In this document: positions 1-9,194 of the stretch, one piece after another | Layout: every line of letters begins with the position of its first letter | How positions within the stretch are numbered: position 1 is the stretch's first letter | DNA from: Micromonospora marina | GTDB lineage: Bacteria; Actinomycetota; Actinomycetes; Mycobacteriales; Micromonosporaceae | Length of the DNA: 64,000 nucleotides | Assembly: GCF_900091565.1 (NCBI RefSeq) | Contig: NZ_FMCV01000026.1 | Span: forward strand, 31,471 to 95,470 | Reading direction: 5' to 3' | Program-made: the position numbers and the translations under genes | Notes under the pieces: generated by a model | What the model was told of the DNA's origin: nothing | What the model saw: only the letters and a program-made list of their open reading frames with translations | Database searches by the model: none

Positions 1-7
1 GTGCCGC

Positions 8-13
8 TAGCGT
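8..13 (+). promoter_or_regulatory. -10 hexamer, leaderless start of nuclease gene
   Basis: TAGCGT lies 7 nt before GTG 21, the spacing expected when transcription begins on the start codon. No Shine-Dalgarno sequence is visible in the 20 nt available. Confidence 0.6.
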
Positions 14-20
14 CCCGCGG

Positions 21-1775
21 GTGACACGAGCGGAGTACGTCCAGGAGTCGCTGGCCGGCCTGGACCCGGCCGGCAGCGGTGTCGACCCGGCGCTGCCGCT
101 CTACGCGACCACCTTCGTGGTGGTCGACCTGGAGACCACCGGCGGCACGCCCGACGGCGGCGGGATCACCGAGATCGGCGCGGTGAAGGTCCGCGGCGGC
201 GAGGAGCTGGGCGTGCTCGCCACACTCGTCAACCCGGGCGTGCCGATCCCGCCGTTCATCACCGTGCTCACCGGCATCACCCAGGCCATGCTGCTGCCCG
301 CCCCGCCGATCGAGCAGGTGCTGCCCAGCTTCCTGGAGTTCGTCAGCGACGCCGTGCTCGTCGCCCACAACGCGCCGTACGACGTGGGTTTCCTCAAGGC
401 GGCCTGCGCGAAACACGGCTACCGCTGGCCCAACCCCCGGGTGCTGGACACGGCCGCGCTGGCCCGGCGGGTGCTCACCCGCGACGAGGTGCCCAACCGC
501 AAGCTGGGCACGCTCGCCGCCTACTTCCGCACCGCGACCCAGCCCACCCACCGGGCGCTCGACGACGCGAAGGCCACCGTCGACGTGCTGCACGGGCTGA
601 TCGGCCGCCTCGGCGGGCACCGGGTCGACACGGTCGGCGAGGCGATCGAGTTCGCCCGCGCGGTCACCCCCACCCAGCGCCGCAAGCGGCACCTCGCCGA
701 CGGGCTGCCCAAGGTGCCGGGCGTCTACATCTTCCGGGCCGCCGACGACCGGCCGCTCTACGTCGGCACGTCCGGCGACATCGCCACCCGGGTCCGCAGC
801 TACTTCACCGCCGCGGAGAAGCGGGCCCGGATCTCCGAGATGCTCGCCGCCGCCGAGCGGGTGGAGGCGGTCGAGTGCGCCCACTCGCTGGAGGCCGAGG
901 TCCGCGAGCTGCGGCTGATCGCGGCGCACGCGCCGCCGTACAACCGCCGGTCGAAATATCCGGAGCGCCAGGTGTGGCTGAAGCTCACCGACGAGGCGTA
1001 CCCCCGGTTGTCGGTCGTGCGCGCCATCGCACCCACCGACACGGCCTACCTGGGGCCGTTCCGGTCCCGGCAGGCGGCGGAGCTGGCCGCCGCCGGCTTC
1101 CACGACGCGGTGCCGCTGCGGCAGTGCACGCACCGGCTCTCCCGGCGCACCACCACGCCGGCCTGCGCGCTGGCCGAGCTGGGTCGCTGCCCGGCGCCCT
1201 GCGAGCACCGGATCACCCCCGAGGAGTACGACGACCGCGCCGCGACACCGTTCCGCACCGCCACCAGCAACGACCCCGGTGTGGTGGTGGACGCGCTGCT
1301 CGCCCGCATCGAGGTGCTGTCGGCCGCCCGGCGGTACGAGGAGGCGGCGGTGGTCCGCGGCCGGCTGGTGGCGGTGCTGCGCGCGGCGGTCCGGATGCAA
1401 CGGCTGGCCGCGTTGACCGGCATCGCCGAACTCGCCGCCGCCCGGCCGGCCGCCCGGGGCGGCTGGGAGCTGGCGCTGATCCGGCACGGCCGGCTGGCCG
1501 GGGCCGGGGTGTCCCCGCCGGGTGTCCACCCGCGACCCACAATCACCGCGATCCGCGCCACCGCCGAGACGGTGCTGCCCGGGCACGGTCCGGTGCCGGC
1601 CGCGACGGCCGAGGAGACCGAGCGGATCCTGTCCTGGTTGGAGCGACCGGAGACCCGGCTGGTCGAGGCGACCGACGGCTGGGCCTCGCCGGTGGCGGGC
1701 GCGGGGCGTTTCCGTGACCTGCTGACGAAGGCGGAGAACGGCGGATCCGCCAAACTCTCGACCGAACGCTCATGA
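21..1775 (+). CDS. DEDDh exonuclease / UvrC-type GIY-YIG nuclease fusion
   Basis: Probable DNA repair or proofreading nuclease of 584 aa. The N-terminal third is a DnaQ-like DEDDh 3'-5' exonuclease: VVVDLETTG supplies the first acidic pair, VAHNAPYDVGFL the next Asp, and THRALDDAK the final His and Asp. From about residue 230 a UvrC-like GIY-YIG domain follows (GVYIF then LYVGTS), then a Cys-bearing segment (ACALAELGRCPAPC) typical of this family. There is no helix-hairpin-helix UvrC C-terminus, so it is not UvrC itself. M. tuberculosis Rv2191 has the same architecture and genomic position. GTG 21 is chosen because a TAGCGT hexamer lies 7 nt upstream. The exact substrate is unknown. Confidence 0.9.
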   Translation: MTRAEYVQESLAGLDPAGSGVDPALPLYATTFVVVDLETTGGTPDGGGITEIGAVKVRGGEELGVLATLVNPGVPIPPFITVLTGITQAMLLPAPPIEQVLPSFLEFVSDAVLVAHNAPYDVGFLKAACAKHGYRWPNPRVLDTAALARRVLTRDEVPNRKLGTLAAYFRTATQPTHRALDDAKATVDVLHGLIGRLGGHRVDTVGEAIEFARAVTPTQRRKRHLADGLPKVPGVYIFRAADDRPLYVGTSGDIATRVRSYFTAAEKRARISEMLAAAERVEAVECAHSLEAEVRELRLIAAHAPPYNRRSKYPERQVWLKLTDEAYPRLSVVRAIAPTDTAYLGPFRSRQAAELAAAGFHDAVPLRQCTHRLSRRTTTPACALAELGRCPAPCEHRITPEEYDDRAATPFRTATSNDPGVVVDALLARIEVLSAARRYEEAAVVRGRLVAVLRAAVRMQRLAALTGIAELAAARPAARGGWELALIRHGRLAGAGVSPPGVHPRPTITAIRATAETVLPGHGPVPAATAEETERILSWLERPETRLVEATDGWASPVAGAGRFRDLLTKAENGGSAKLSTERS

Positions 1776-1904
1776 CCAACTGACCGATCGGACTACCTCG
1801 ACTCCCTTAGTCTGTTAAAGGAGTGCAGACCTGCCCGATTCGCGGGCTCTGCTCCCGGTCGCCGGTTCCCGGCGGCCGAGGGCCGGGGTGAGGAGGTGTC
1901 CCAG

Positions 1905-3692
1905 GTGGACGTCGACGCCGGACACGGCGCCGCCCTGGGTGGCGCGCTTCCAACCCAGGGCGAACTACCACTCACCCGCCGCCTGCGTTCCCTGCTCACC
2001 TGGCCGACCTCCGACGGTGACCCGGTCACCGCACTGGTCCGGGTCCACCGGGGCATCCACGCGAGCGCCGACGCCTCGGTGCTGCGCCGGGCCTACACGA
2101 TCGCCGAGAACATGCACCGCGGCCAGTTCCGCAAGAGCGGCGAGCCGTACATCACCCACCCGCTGGCGGTGGCGCAGATCTGCGCCGACCTCGGCATGGA
2201 CACCATCACCCTGGTCGCGGCGCTGCTGCACGACACGGTGGAGGACACCCGCTACACGCTGCAGGCGCTCCAGGAGGACTTCGGCCGCGAGGTCGCCCAC
2301 CTGGTCGACGGCGTGACCAAGTTCGACAAGGCGTTCTACGGCAAGGCCGCCGAGGCGGAGACCGTCCGCAAGATGATCGTGGCGGCCGGCAAGGACGTCC
2401 GGGTGCTGGTGATCAAGCTGGCCGACCGGCTGCACAACATGCGTACGCTCGGCGTCCGCTCGGCCGCCTCCCGGGAGCGGATCGCCCGCAAGACCCAGGA
2501 GGTGCTGGTCCCGCTCTGCGACCGGCTGGGCATCCAGACGCTCAAACGCGAGCTGGACGACGTGGTGCTGCTGCACCTGCGGCCGGAGGAGCACGCGCGG
2601 ATCGCCCGGTTCGTGCACGACCGGCCCGGCTGGGACGCCTACCTGGCCGACGTGGTGGCCCGCACCCGGGCGGCGCTGCGCCGCAACCGGGTCGACGCCG
2701 ACGTCTCCCCCCGCCCCCGGCACCTCTACTCGATCTGGAAGGACACCGTCGCCGGCGACCACGCCGTACCGTACGACCTGCCCCGCATCGCGATCGTGGT
2801 GGACGGTCCGGCGACCGACTGTTACGCCGCGCTGGGCGCCGTGCACGGGCTCTGGCGGCCGGTGCCGGGCCGGTTCAAGGACTTCATCGCCTCCCCGAAG
2901 AACAACCTCTACCGGTCCCTGCACACCAGTGTCTGCGGGCCCCAGGACCGCACCGTCGAGGTGCTGATCCGCACCACCGAGATGCACCGCTCCGCGGAGT
3001 ACGGCGTGGCCGCCCACTACCGCTTCCCCCGGGCCGCCGGGCGGGCCGCCGACCGGGCGGACGAGCTGGCCTGGCTGCGCCGGGTGCTCGACTGGGAACA
3101 GGGGACGGTCGACCCGACCCAGTTCATGGAGTCGCTGCGCTGCGACCTGTCCGAGGCGCAGATCCAGGTGGTCGCCGACGGGCGGCAGGTGGTGCTGCCG
3201 GCCGGGGCGACGCCTGTCGACCTCGCGTACGAGCTGGGCACCGAGCGCGGCGACCACTGCCTGGCCGCCCGGATCAACGGCCGCCTCGCGCCGCTGGCCT
3301 CCGAACTGGAGGAGGGCGACGTGGTGGAGATCTTCACCGAGAACGACGCGGAGAGCGGCTTCGAGGCGGACGTGGCCCCGCGCGGCCCGCGCCGCGAGTG
3401 GCTGGGCTTCGTGAAGTCCCCGCACGCCCAGATGCAGATCAACCGCTGGTTCGCCGAGCACACCGAGCCGGGTATCTCGATCGCCGACAAGGTACGGCTC
3501 GGCCGGGCCTCGATCGGCCTGGCGTTGCGCAAGCACAACCGGGGCCTGGCCAGCGACCTGCCGTTGCTGCGGCTGTCCGAGGAACTGGGCTACCCTGACC
3601 TGGAGACGCTGCTGGTGGCGGTCTTCGACCGTACGGTCGAGCCGGACACCGTGGTCCGGCAGTTGATCGATCTGGTCGATCACCGGCAGTAG
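1905..3692 (+). CDS. Short RelA/SpoT homologue (HD hydrolase, degenerate synthetase, TGS)
   Basis: RSH-family (p)ppGpp enzyme of about 595 aa; full-length Rel is usually 750-850 aa. The HD hydrolase domain looks intact: GEPYITHPL, then LLHDTVED near residue 110, then ADRLHNMRT near 180. The synthetase region keeps RFKDFIASPK, but the following NGYQSxHT-type motif reads NNLYRSLHT and the usual EVQIRT reads EVLIRT, so synthesis is doubtful. A TGS domain follows at about 410-475. The ACT/RRM end is absent. The frame is also open from GTG 1896, but the SD-like AGGAGG (1891-1896) abuts that codon; GTG 1905 has 8-nt spacing and is preferred. Probably a secondary RSH with hydrolase bias. Confidence 0.85.
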   Translation: MDVDAGHGAALGGALPTQGELPLTRRLRSLLTWPTSDGDPVTALVRVHRGIHASADASVLRRAYTIAENMHRGQFRKSGEPYITHPLAVAQICADLGMDTITLVAALLHDTVEDTRYTLQALQEDFGREVAHLVDGVTKFDKAFYGKAAEAETVRKMIVAAGKDVRVLVIKLADRLHNMRTLGVRSAASRERIARKTQEVLVPLCDRLGIQTLKRELDDVVLLHLRPEEHARIARFVHDRPGWDAYLADVVARTRAALRRNRVDADVSPRPRHLYSIWKDTVAGDHAVPYDLPRIAIVVDGPATDCYAALGAVHGLWRPVPGRFKDFIASPKNNLYRSLHTSVCGPQDRTVEVLIRTTEMHRSAEYGVAAHYRFPRAAGRAADRADELAWLRRVLDWEQGTVDPTQFMESLRCDLSEAQIQVVADGRQVVLPAGATPVDLAYELGTERGDHCLAARINGRLAPLASELEEGDVVEIFTENDAESGFEADVAPRGPRREWLGFVKSPHAQMQINRWFAEHTEPGISIADKVRLGRASIGLALRKHNRGLASDLPLLRLSEELGYPDLETLLVAVFDRTVEPDTVVRQLIDLVDHRQ

Positions 3693-3718
3693 ACGGAGCC
3701 GGTCCGCGCCGGGACCAC

Positions 3719-3724
3719 TAGCCT
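3719..3724 (+). promoter_or_regulatory. -10 hexamer, leaderless NUDIX gene
   Basis: TAGCCT ends 7 nt before ATG 3732. No SD is seen. Confidence 0.55.
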
Positions 3725-3731
3725 GGACGGC

Positions 3732-4259
3732 ATGATCCCCCGCGCGCGTGCCACCGGACGGGCCCTCGGCTACCAGATCTTCTACCGGCTTCCGGTCCCG
3801 CTGCGACGGCGGCTGGTCCGGCTGGCCGTACCGAAGTACATCGTGGGTGCGGTCACGCTGGTCCGGGACGCGGAGGCCACCGGCGCGGGTCGGATCCTGC
3901 TGCTGCGCCAGCCGCCCGGCTACAGCTGGACGCTGCCGGCCGGGCTGCTGCAACGCGGCGAGGCCCCGGTGGTCGGCGCCGCCCGTGAGCTGTACGAGGA
4001 GTCCGGCGTCCGCCTGTCCCCCGACGCGCTGCGTCCGGCGGTGCCGAACGCGGTGGTGCACGCCAAGGGCTGGGTCGACGTGGTCTTCGAGGCGGAGGTG
4101 CCGGCGTCGGCCACCGAGCTGAAGGTGGACGGTGCCGAGGTCTTCGAGGCCGCGTTCCATCCTCTCGACGACCTTCCCCGGCTCAGCCGCGCCACCGCCA
4201 ACCTGCTCGGGTACTACGGCATCGGCCCGCGCGCCGGCGAGCACCCTCCGGCCCCGTGA
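3732..4259 (+). CDS. NUDIX hydrolase
   Basis: A 175-aa protein that probably hydrolyses a nucleoside-diphosphate-linked compound. The Nudix box fits Gx5Ex7REUxEExGU: GLLQRGEAP followed by RELYEESGV, with its Glu residues intact. The first ~35 residues are basic and amphipathic (RLPVPLRRRLVRL). The stop overlaps the start of the following nucleotidyltransferase by 4 nt (GTGA), so the two are probably translationally coupled and act on related nucleotide-sugar metabolites. The substrate cannot be read from the sequence. Confidence 0.9.
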   Translation: MIPRARATGRALGYQIFYRLPVPLRRRLVRLAVPKYIVGAVTLVRDAEATGAGRILLLRQPPGYSWTLPAGLLQRGEAPVVGAARELYEESGVRLSPDALRPAVPNAVVHAKGWVDVVFEAEVPASATELKVDGAEVFEAAFHPLDDLPRLSRATANLLGYYGIGPRAGEHPPAP

Positions 4260-5131
4260 GCGCCCCGTACGCGGGCGCTCCGGCGCCGGGGGTCGAGGTG
4301 TGCGCGGTGGTGCTGGCCGCGGGCGAGGGCACCCGGCTGCGCCCGCTCACCGAGCGGGTGCCGAAGGCGCTCTGCCCGGTCGGTAACATCCCGCTGCTGG
4401 ACCGGGCGCTGGCCCGGCTGGCCGGGCTCGGCCTGACCGGCCCGGAGCGGGTCGCGGTGAACGCCTGCTACCTGGGCGACCAGGTGGTCGCGCGGGTGGG
4501 CGACCGGGCCCACCTGTCGGTCGAGCCGGACGCGCCGCTGGGCACCGCCGGAGGGGTGGGCCGGCTGCGGGAGTGGATCGCCGGCCGGGGCGTGCTGGTC
4601 GGCAACGCCGACGCGTACCTGGCCGACCCGCAGGCCCCGCCCGGGCCGGACATCGCCGCGCTGCTGCACGGCTGGGACGGGCACGGCGTACGCCTGCTCG
4701 GCCGGCCCGCCGACGACCCGGACGCCCCCGGCACCTTCGACGGCCACGAGTTCGTGGGTTTCTCGCTGCTGCCCTGGCGGCTGGTCCGCGACCTGCCCGC
4801 CACGTTCGGCGACCTGGTCCGGGCGGTGTGGCGGCCGGCGGAGGCGGCCGGGGCGCTGACGGTGGTGCCCTACCGGGGCACGTTCTACGACACCGGCACC
4901 CCGGCCGACTACCTGGCCGCCAACCTACACGCGGCCGGACCGGGCGGCCTGGTGGACCCGGCCGCGACGGTGGACGGCCGGGTCACCGGCTCGGTGGTCG
5001 GCACCGGCGCGCGGGTGCACGGCGACGTCGACCGGTCGGTGGTGTGGCCGGGCGCGACCGTCGCGGCCGGGGAACGCCTGCGTGAGGTGATCCGGGCCGG
5101 GGACGACCTGACCGTCCCGGCGGCGCGCTGA
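4256..5131 (+). CDS. Sugar-phosphate nucleotidyltransferase
   Basis: A 291-aa NTP-transferase-fold enzyme that would join a sugar 1-phosphate to a nucleotide. The signature LAAGEGTRLRPLT, followed by KALCPVGNIPLL, is the nucleotide-binding and catalytic loop of the GlmU/RmlA/ManC superfamily. The PLGTAGGV loop and VGNADAYL (sugar and metal binding) also match. The C-terminal ~60 residues resemble a short left-handed beta-helix tail (VDPAATVDGRVTGSVVGTGARV). The GTG start overlaps the NUDIX stop. Mannose-1-phosphate guanylyltransferase is one possibility; sugar specificity is not determinable here. Confidence 0.88.
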   Translation: MSAPYAGAPAPGVEVCAVVLAAGEGTRLRPLTERVPKALCPVGNIPLLDRALARLAGLGLTGPERVAVNACYLGDQVVARVGDRAHLSVEPDAPLGTAGGVGRLREWIAGRGVLVGNADAYLADPQAPPGPDIAALLHGWDGHGVRLLGRPADDPDAPGTFDGHEFVGFSLLPWRLVRDLPATFGDLVRAVWRPAEAAGALTVVPYRGTFYDTGTPADYLAANLHAAGPGGLVDPAATVDGRVTGSVVGTGARVHGDVDRSVVWPGATVAAGERLREVIRAGDDLTVPAAR

Positions 5132-5183
5132 GGGCCGCGGGCTCTAGCATGGGCCTCGTCGCCGACGAACGGAGAACCGTCCC

Positions 5184-5471
5184 GTGATCACCGCGATCGT
5201 GCTGATCGACTGCGCCACCGACTCCATCCCCGAGGTGGCCGAGACCCTGGCCAACCTGCCCGGTGTCAGCGAGGTCTACTCCGTGGCCGGGCACGTCGAC
5301 CTGATCGCCATGGTCCGGGTCCGGGAGTTCGAGCAGATCGCCCAGGTCATCGCCGGCAGCATCTCGAAGGTGCCGGGCGTGCTCAACACCGAGTCGCACA
5401 TCGCGTTCCGCGCCTACTCCCAGCACGACCTGGAGGAGGCGTTCGCGATCGGGCTGGCCAACGCCGACTGA
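5184..5471 (+). CDS. Stand-alone AsnC/Lrp ligand-binding (RAM) domain protein
   Basis: A 95-aa protein equal to the C-terminal effector domain of Lrp/AsnC regulators, with no DNA-binding helix-turn-helix. Recognisable are the first strand (ITAIVLIDC), LPGVSEVYSVAGHVDLIAMVRV and the late VLNTESHIAF strand. Stand-alone RAM proteins form oligomers that bind amino acids and may modulate other regulators. A TAGCAT hexamer near 5144 and a GGAG-containing leader precede GTG 5184. Confidence 0.88.
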   Translation: MITAIVLIDCATDSIPEVAETLANLPGVSEVYSVAGHVDLIAMVRVREFEQIAQVIAGSISKVPGVLNTESHIAFRAYSQHDLEEAFAIGLANAD

Positions 5472-5479
5472 CACGAGCC

Positions 5480-5515
5480 GGTGACCGGCCCGCCCTCGCG
5501 GGCGGACCGGCCACC
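5480..5515. terminator. Bidirectional hairpin between convergent genes
   Basis: Arms 5480-5495 and 5500-5515 pair over 14 of 16 positions around a TCGC loop. It sits between the AsnC-like gene (+) and the DUF4142 gene (-). No T-run is present, as is common in actinobacteria. Confidence 0.7.
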
Positions 5516-5532
5516 GTCGACCGTGCGGTACG

Positions 5533-6201
5533 TCAGCTCTGGCTGGGCACCGGGGTCTCCGTGGTGCCCGGAGCGGGCTCCTCGGTCTCGGTGCCACCCG
5601 GAGCCGGCGACTCGGTGCCACCCGGGGACGTGGTGCCGCCCGGGCTGGGCGTGCCGCTGGCGCTGGCCTGCGGAACCGGGACGCCCAGGGTCTGGGCCAG
5701 GGCCACGAGCGCGTCGTAGTGCGCCTGGAGCACCGGCAGCGCGTCCTGGGCGAGCTGCACCACCGACTGCTCGGAGCCCTGCGAGATCTCGGTCTGGGTG
5801 GCCTGGATCGCCTGGACGTGGCCGGCGAGTTCAGCGGTCACCCACGCCTTGTCGAACTCGGCCCCGCTGAGGTTGTTCAGCTCGTCCAGGACCTGCTGCT
5901 GGTCGGCGGTCGGTTCGGCCGGCAACTGCACGTTGAGCTGCTGCGCGGTCGACTGCACCGTCTGGTCCAGCTGGGTGTGGTCCGTCACGAACATCTTGCC
6001 CAGGTCCTTGACCTGCTGGTTCTGGCCCTTCTGCTGGGCCAGGTTACCGGCGGTGATCTCGAACAGGTTGACCTGGTGCACCGCCTGCAGGTACTGCGTG
6101 TCCTGCGTCGACGGCTGCGCCGCCGCCTGCGCCGCGGCGGCGGGCGCCAGCCCCACAACCACCAGCGCGGCCAGCAGGCCCAGGCGTTTGATTCCCAACA
6201 T
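5533..6201 (-). CDS. Secreted DUF4142 protein
   Basis: A 222-aa exported protein. Residues 1-27 form a signal peptide (LGLLAALVVVGLAPAAAA core, then AQA). The mature part is a helical ferritin-like DUF4142 domain (QYLQAVHQVNLFEITAGNLA, then MFVTDHTQLDQTV, then HYDALVALAQTLG). The last ~40 residues are a Gly/Thr/Pro/Glu-rich tail (PGGTTSPGGTESPAPGG). ATG 6201 is chosen because GGGGAGGAA lies just upstream and it opens the signal peptide. Function is unknown; the domain occurs in envelope proteins. Confidence 0.85.
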   Translation of the reverse strand: MLGIKRLGLLAALVVVGLAPAAAAQAAAQPSTQDTQYLQAVHQVNLFEITAGNLAQQKGQNQQVKDLGKMFVTDHTQLDQTVQSTAQQLNVQLPAEPTADQQQVLDELNNLSGAEFDKAWVTAELAGHVQAIQATQTEISQGSEQSVVQLAQDALPVLQAHYDALVALAQTLGVPVPQASASGTPSPGGTTSPGGTESPAPGGTETEEPAPGTTETPVPSQS

Positions 6202-6352
6202 TCGTTCCTCCCCCATGAGACGTCGGACCGCACGGATACCCGGCTGACCGGGGTTATTCCTGCGATTCCACTCGTCCGTGTCGGGGCGACTGCCGTCGGC
6301 GCACCGGTCGTCCGGCCCGCGCGGGAGGCAACGGGACGACCGGGGCGGAAAC

Positions 6353-6393
6353 GGCAGTGGCGCCCGCCGGAGGATCCGGCGGGCGCCACTGCC
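6353..6393 (-). terminator. Strong hairpin after qcrB
   Basis: A perfect 18-bp stem (6353-6370 with 6376-6393) and 5-nt loop begin 18 nt beyond the qcrB stop. It is the likely terminator of ctaE-qcrCAB. Confidence 0.8.
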
Positions 6394-6410
6394 AGTCGTA
6401 CCGCTGAGGG

Positions 6411-8042
6411 TCAGCGACGGCTCTCGCCGCTGCCGATCTCCTCCCGCTCCGGCCGGGCCTCGACCGGCGGGTGCCCCGGCGAGACCGGCGCCTCGGCCGG
6501 CTTCTCGATCGGGTAGAAGAAGCCCCGGATCGCCGGGCCGAGGGCACCGAGCCGGTTCATCTTCTTCGGCACCACCCAGCCGACGTAGTCCAGCGCCGGC
6601 GGGTGACCGTCGTGGCCGTCGGCCGAGGTGAGCGGCTGGTGGACCTCGACGAACCGGCCGTCGGGCAGCCGCTTGATGATGCCGGTCTCCACGCCGTGGG
6701 CCAGCACCTCCCGGTCGTGCTGCTGCAGACCCAGGCAGAGCCGGTACGTGACGTAGTACGCGATCGGCGGCAGGATCAGCAGGCCGATCCGGCCGGCCCA
6801 GGTCATCGCGTTCAGGCTGATCTGGAACTTGTCCGCGATGACGTCGTTGGCGCCGGAGAGGGTCAGCACGATGTAGAAGGTGACCGCCATGGCGCCCACG
6901 GCGGTCCGGGCCGGAACGTCCCGGGGCCGCTGGAGCAGGTTGTGGTGCTTGTAGTCCTTGAGGCGGCGCGCCTCCAGGAACGGATACATCGTCGACAGGC
7001 CGACCAGGATTCCGGGTAGCACCACTGTCGGCCAGAACAACGGTGGAATGACGTACCCGTCGCCGATCGGGATGCTGATCTCCCAGCCCGGCATGAGCCG
7101 GGTCGAGCCGTCGAGGAACATGACGTACCAGTCGGGCTGGCTGGCCGCCGAGACCACCCACGCCTCGTACGGGCCGAACAGCCAGATCGGGTTGATCTGG
7201 AACAGGCCGCCCATCAGCGCGATCACGCCGAAGACGACCATGAAGAAGCCGCCCTGCTTGAGCGCGTAGCGCGGGAACATCCGCTCGCCGACCACGTTGG
7301 AGTTGGTCCGGCCGGGGCCGGGCCACTGGGTGTGCTTCTGCTTGAACACCAAGCCGAGGTGGACGCTGATCAGCGCCACCAGCAGGCCCGGGATGAGCAG
7401 CACGTGGGCGATGAAGAAGCGGCTGATGATGATGGTGCCGGGGAACTCCCCGCCGAAGATCGACGAGCTGACCCAGGAACCGATCACCGGGATCGACAGG
7501 ATGATCGCGGAGGCGATCCGCAGACCGGTGCCGGACAGGCCGTCGTCCGGCAGCGAGTAGCCGGTGAAACCGGCCAGGAAGCCGACCCAGAACAGCAGCG
7601 AGCCGATGATCCAGTTGGTCTCACGCGGCTTGCGGAACGCGCCGGTGAAGAAGACCCGCAGCATGTGGACCACGATCGCGGCCATGAACAGCAGGGCCGA
7701 CCAGTGGTGCATCTGCCGCATGATCAGGCCACCGCGGACGTCGAACGAGATGTCCAGGCTGGAGGCGTAGGCGGCCGACATCGGGGTGCCCCGCAGCGGG
7801 GCGTAGCTGCCGTTGTAGATGACCTCGGTCATCGCCGGCTCGAAGAAGAACGTCAGGAAGACGCCGGTGAGCAGCAGGACGACGAACGAGAACAGCGCGA
7901 TCTCGCCGAGCAGGAAGGACCAGTGGTCGGGGAAGACCTTGTTCAGCAGCTTGCGCAGCGGCGTGGCCACCTGGAAGCGGTCGTCCACCGCCCGCGCGCT
8001 CTTGGCCGGCAGCGCGGCTGCATCAAACTTTCGGCGCTTCAT
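6411..8042 (-). CDS. qcrB: Cytochrome bc1 complex cytochrome b subunit
   Basis: Diheme cytochrome b of the menaquinol:cytochrome c reductase, 543 aa, polytopic. Heme-ligand His pairs are seen in RQMHHWSALLFMAAIVVHML and in the ISRFFIAHVLLIPG helix followed by VALISVHLGL. The Qo-site PEWY-type motif reads QPDWYVMF here, the PDWY form usual in actinobacteria. An extended C-terminus (LTSADGHDGHPP onwards) is also typical of the group. ATG 8042 overlaps the qcrA stop by 4 nt (ATGA). It works with qcrA, qcrC and the aa3 oxidase as one supercomplex. Confidence 0.97.
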   Translation of the reverse strand: MKRRKFDAAALPAKSARAVDDRFQVATPLRKLLNKVFPDHWSFLLGEIALFSFVVLLLTGVFLTFFFEPAMTEVIYNGSYAPLRGTPMSAAYASSLDISFDVRGGLIMRQMHHWSALLFMAAIVVHMLRVFFTGAFRKPRETNWIIGSLLFWVGFLAGFTGYSLPDDGLSGTGLRIASAIILSIPVIGSWVSSSIFGGEFPGTIIISRFFIAHVLLIPGLLVALISVHLGLVFKQKHTQWPGPGRTNSNVVGERMFPRYALKQGGFFMVVFGVIALMGGLFQINPIWLFGPYEAWVVSAASQPDWYVMFLDGSTRLMPGWEISIPIGDGYVIPPLFWPTVVLPGILVGLSTMYPFLEARRLKDYKHHNLLQRPRDVPARTAVGAMAVTFYIVLTLSGANDVIADKFQISLNAMTWAGRIGLLILPPIAYYVTYRLCLGLQQHDREVLAHGVETGIIKRLPDGRFVEVHQPLTSADGHDGHPPALDYVGWVVPKKMNRLGALGPAIRGFFYPIEKPAEAPVSPGHPPVEARPEREEIGSGESRR

Positions 8043-9127
8043 GGCCGCTCCCAGAAGTCGGGACCGATGGTCTCGGTGTAGTCGGACTTCGCCACGAAGA
8101 AGCCCTCCTCGTCCACCTCGATCGGCAGCTGCGGCAGCGGCCGGTTGGCCGGGCCGAAGATCGGCTTGGCGTTGTCGGTGATGAGGAACTGGGACTGGTG
8201 GCAGGGGCAGAGCAGGCGGTTGGTCTGCTGCTCGTAGAGGCTGGCCGGGCAGCCGGCGTGCGTACAGATCTTGGAGTACGCGACGTAGTTGCCCCACATG
8301 TAGTCGCCGTGACCCTTGCGCTCGTTCGCGGCGCGCGACTTCTGCGCGTCGTCCTCCCGCAGGTGGATGAGCAGGGTGGGCGAGTCGGCGTGCAGGTTGC
8401 TCACGCCGCCGTCGATGCCCGGGAACACGGTGAGCTGGCCGCCGACGCTGACGTCGGCCGGGCGGATCGGGCGGCCGTCCTCACGGATCAGCCGGATCTT
8501 CCGGCCACCCTCGGCGGGGTGGAAGCCGGTGGTGAACATCTGGTTGTTCTTGTGCGGCTGCTCGATCAGGCCACCGATCAGCGGGGCCGCGGCCACCGCG
8601 CCCACCGGCGCCAGGCCGGCGAGCAGGGAGATGCCGAGCAGCGGCCGGCGGCGTACGCCCATCTCGTCGGCCAGGTAGAGCATGGTCTCACCGGTGATCT
8701 TGCGATCCTCCGGGTTGTCGACCTGGTCGTGCCGGTCCTGGATCGAGACCTCCTTGGGCAGCAGCTTCTTGCCCCAGGTCAGGATGCCGAAGCCGACGCC
8801 CAGCAGCGCGAGGCCGAGGGTCACGCCGAGCAGCGGCGTGTAGAGCTTGTCGCCGCCGGCACCCGGCTCCCACTGCCACGGCCACCAGATGTAGACCACC
8901 AGGAAGGCGGTCGCGAAGGCGCCGGTCAGCAGGAACATCAGGGCGACCGTACGGGTCAGCCGGCGCTCGGCCTTGCTGCCGGGGGCCACCTGCGGCTCGT
9001 AGTGGACGATCTCGATGTCGTCCCGCCGCGCGCCCTCCTGGACGACGTCGAACCGGGAGAGCCGGGGGTCGTTCACGTCGAGCGGCTCCGGGCCCTGCTG
9101 GGCCTGGTGCTCGGTGTGGGTGCTCAT
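8039..9127 (-). CDS. qcrA: Cytochrome bc1 complex Rieske iron-sulfur subunit
   Basis: A 362-aa Rieske protein that transfers electrons from menaquinol to the cytochrome c subunit. The [2Fe-2S] ligands are in CTHAGCP and CPCHQSQF near residues 290-315. Three membrane segments precede it, as in other actinobacterial QcrA: VALMFLLTGAFATAFLVVYI, then PLLGVTLGLALLGVGFGILT, then a helix around LLGISLLAGLAPVGAVAAAP. Translationally coupled to qcrB. Confidence 0.97.
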   Translation of the reverse strand: MSTHTEHQAQQGPEPLDVNDPRLSRFDVVQEGARRDDIEIVHYEPQVAPGSKAERRLTRTVALMFLLTGAFATAFLVVYIWWPWQWEPGAGGDKLYTPLLGVTLGLALLGVGFGILTWGKKLLPKEVSIQDRHDQVDNPEDRKITGETMLYLADEMGVRRRPLLGISLLAGLAPVGAVAAAPLIGGLIEQPHKNNQMFTTGFHPAEGGRKIRLIREDGRPIRPADVSVGGQLTVFPGIDGGVSNLHADSPTLLIHLREDDAQKSRAANERKGHGDYMWGNYVAYSKICTHAGCPASLYEQQTNRLLCPCHQSQFLITDNAKPIFGPANRPLPQLPIEVDEEGFFVAKSDYTETIGPDFWERP

Positions 9128-9194
9128 GCCGTCACCTCGCTACGGGTGACGCCGGGGGTCGGCGCCACAGCACTGGAAGCGTTGATTCGTCCGG

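Noticed and set aside
1965..4244. 759-codon open frame on the minus strand
   Set aside because: Antisense shadow of the RSH and NUDIX genes; no recognisable domain, composition follows reversed GC3 bias.
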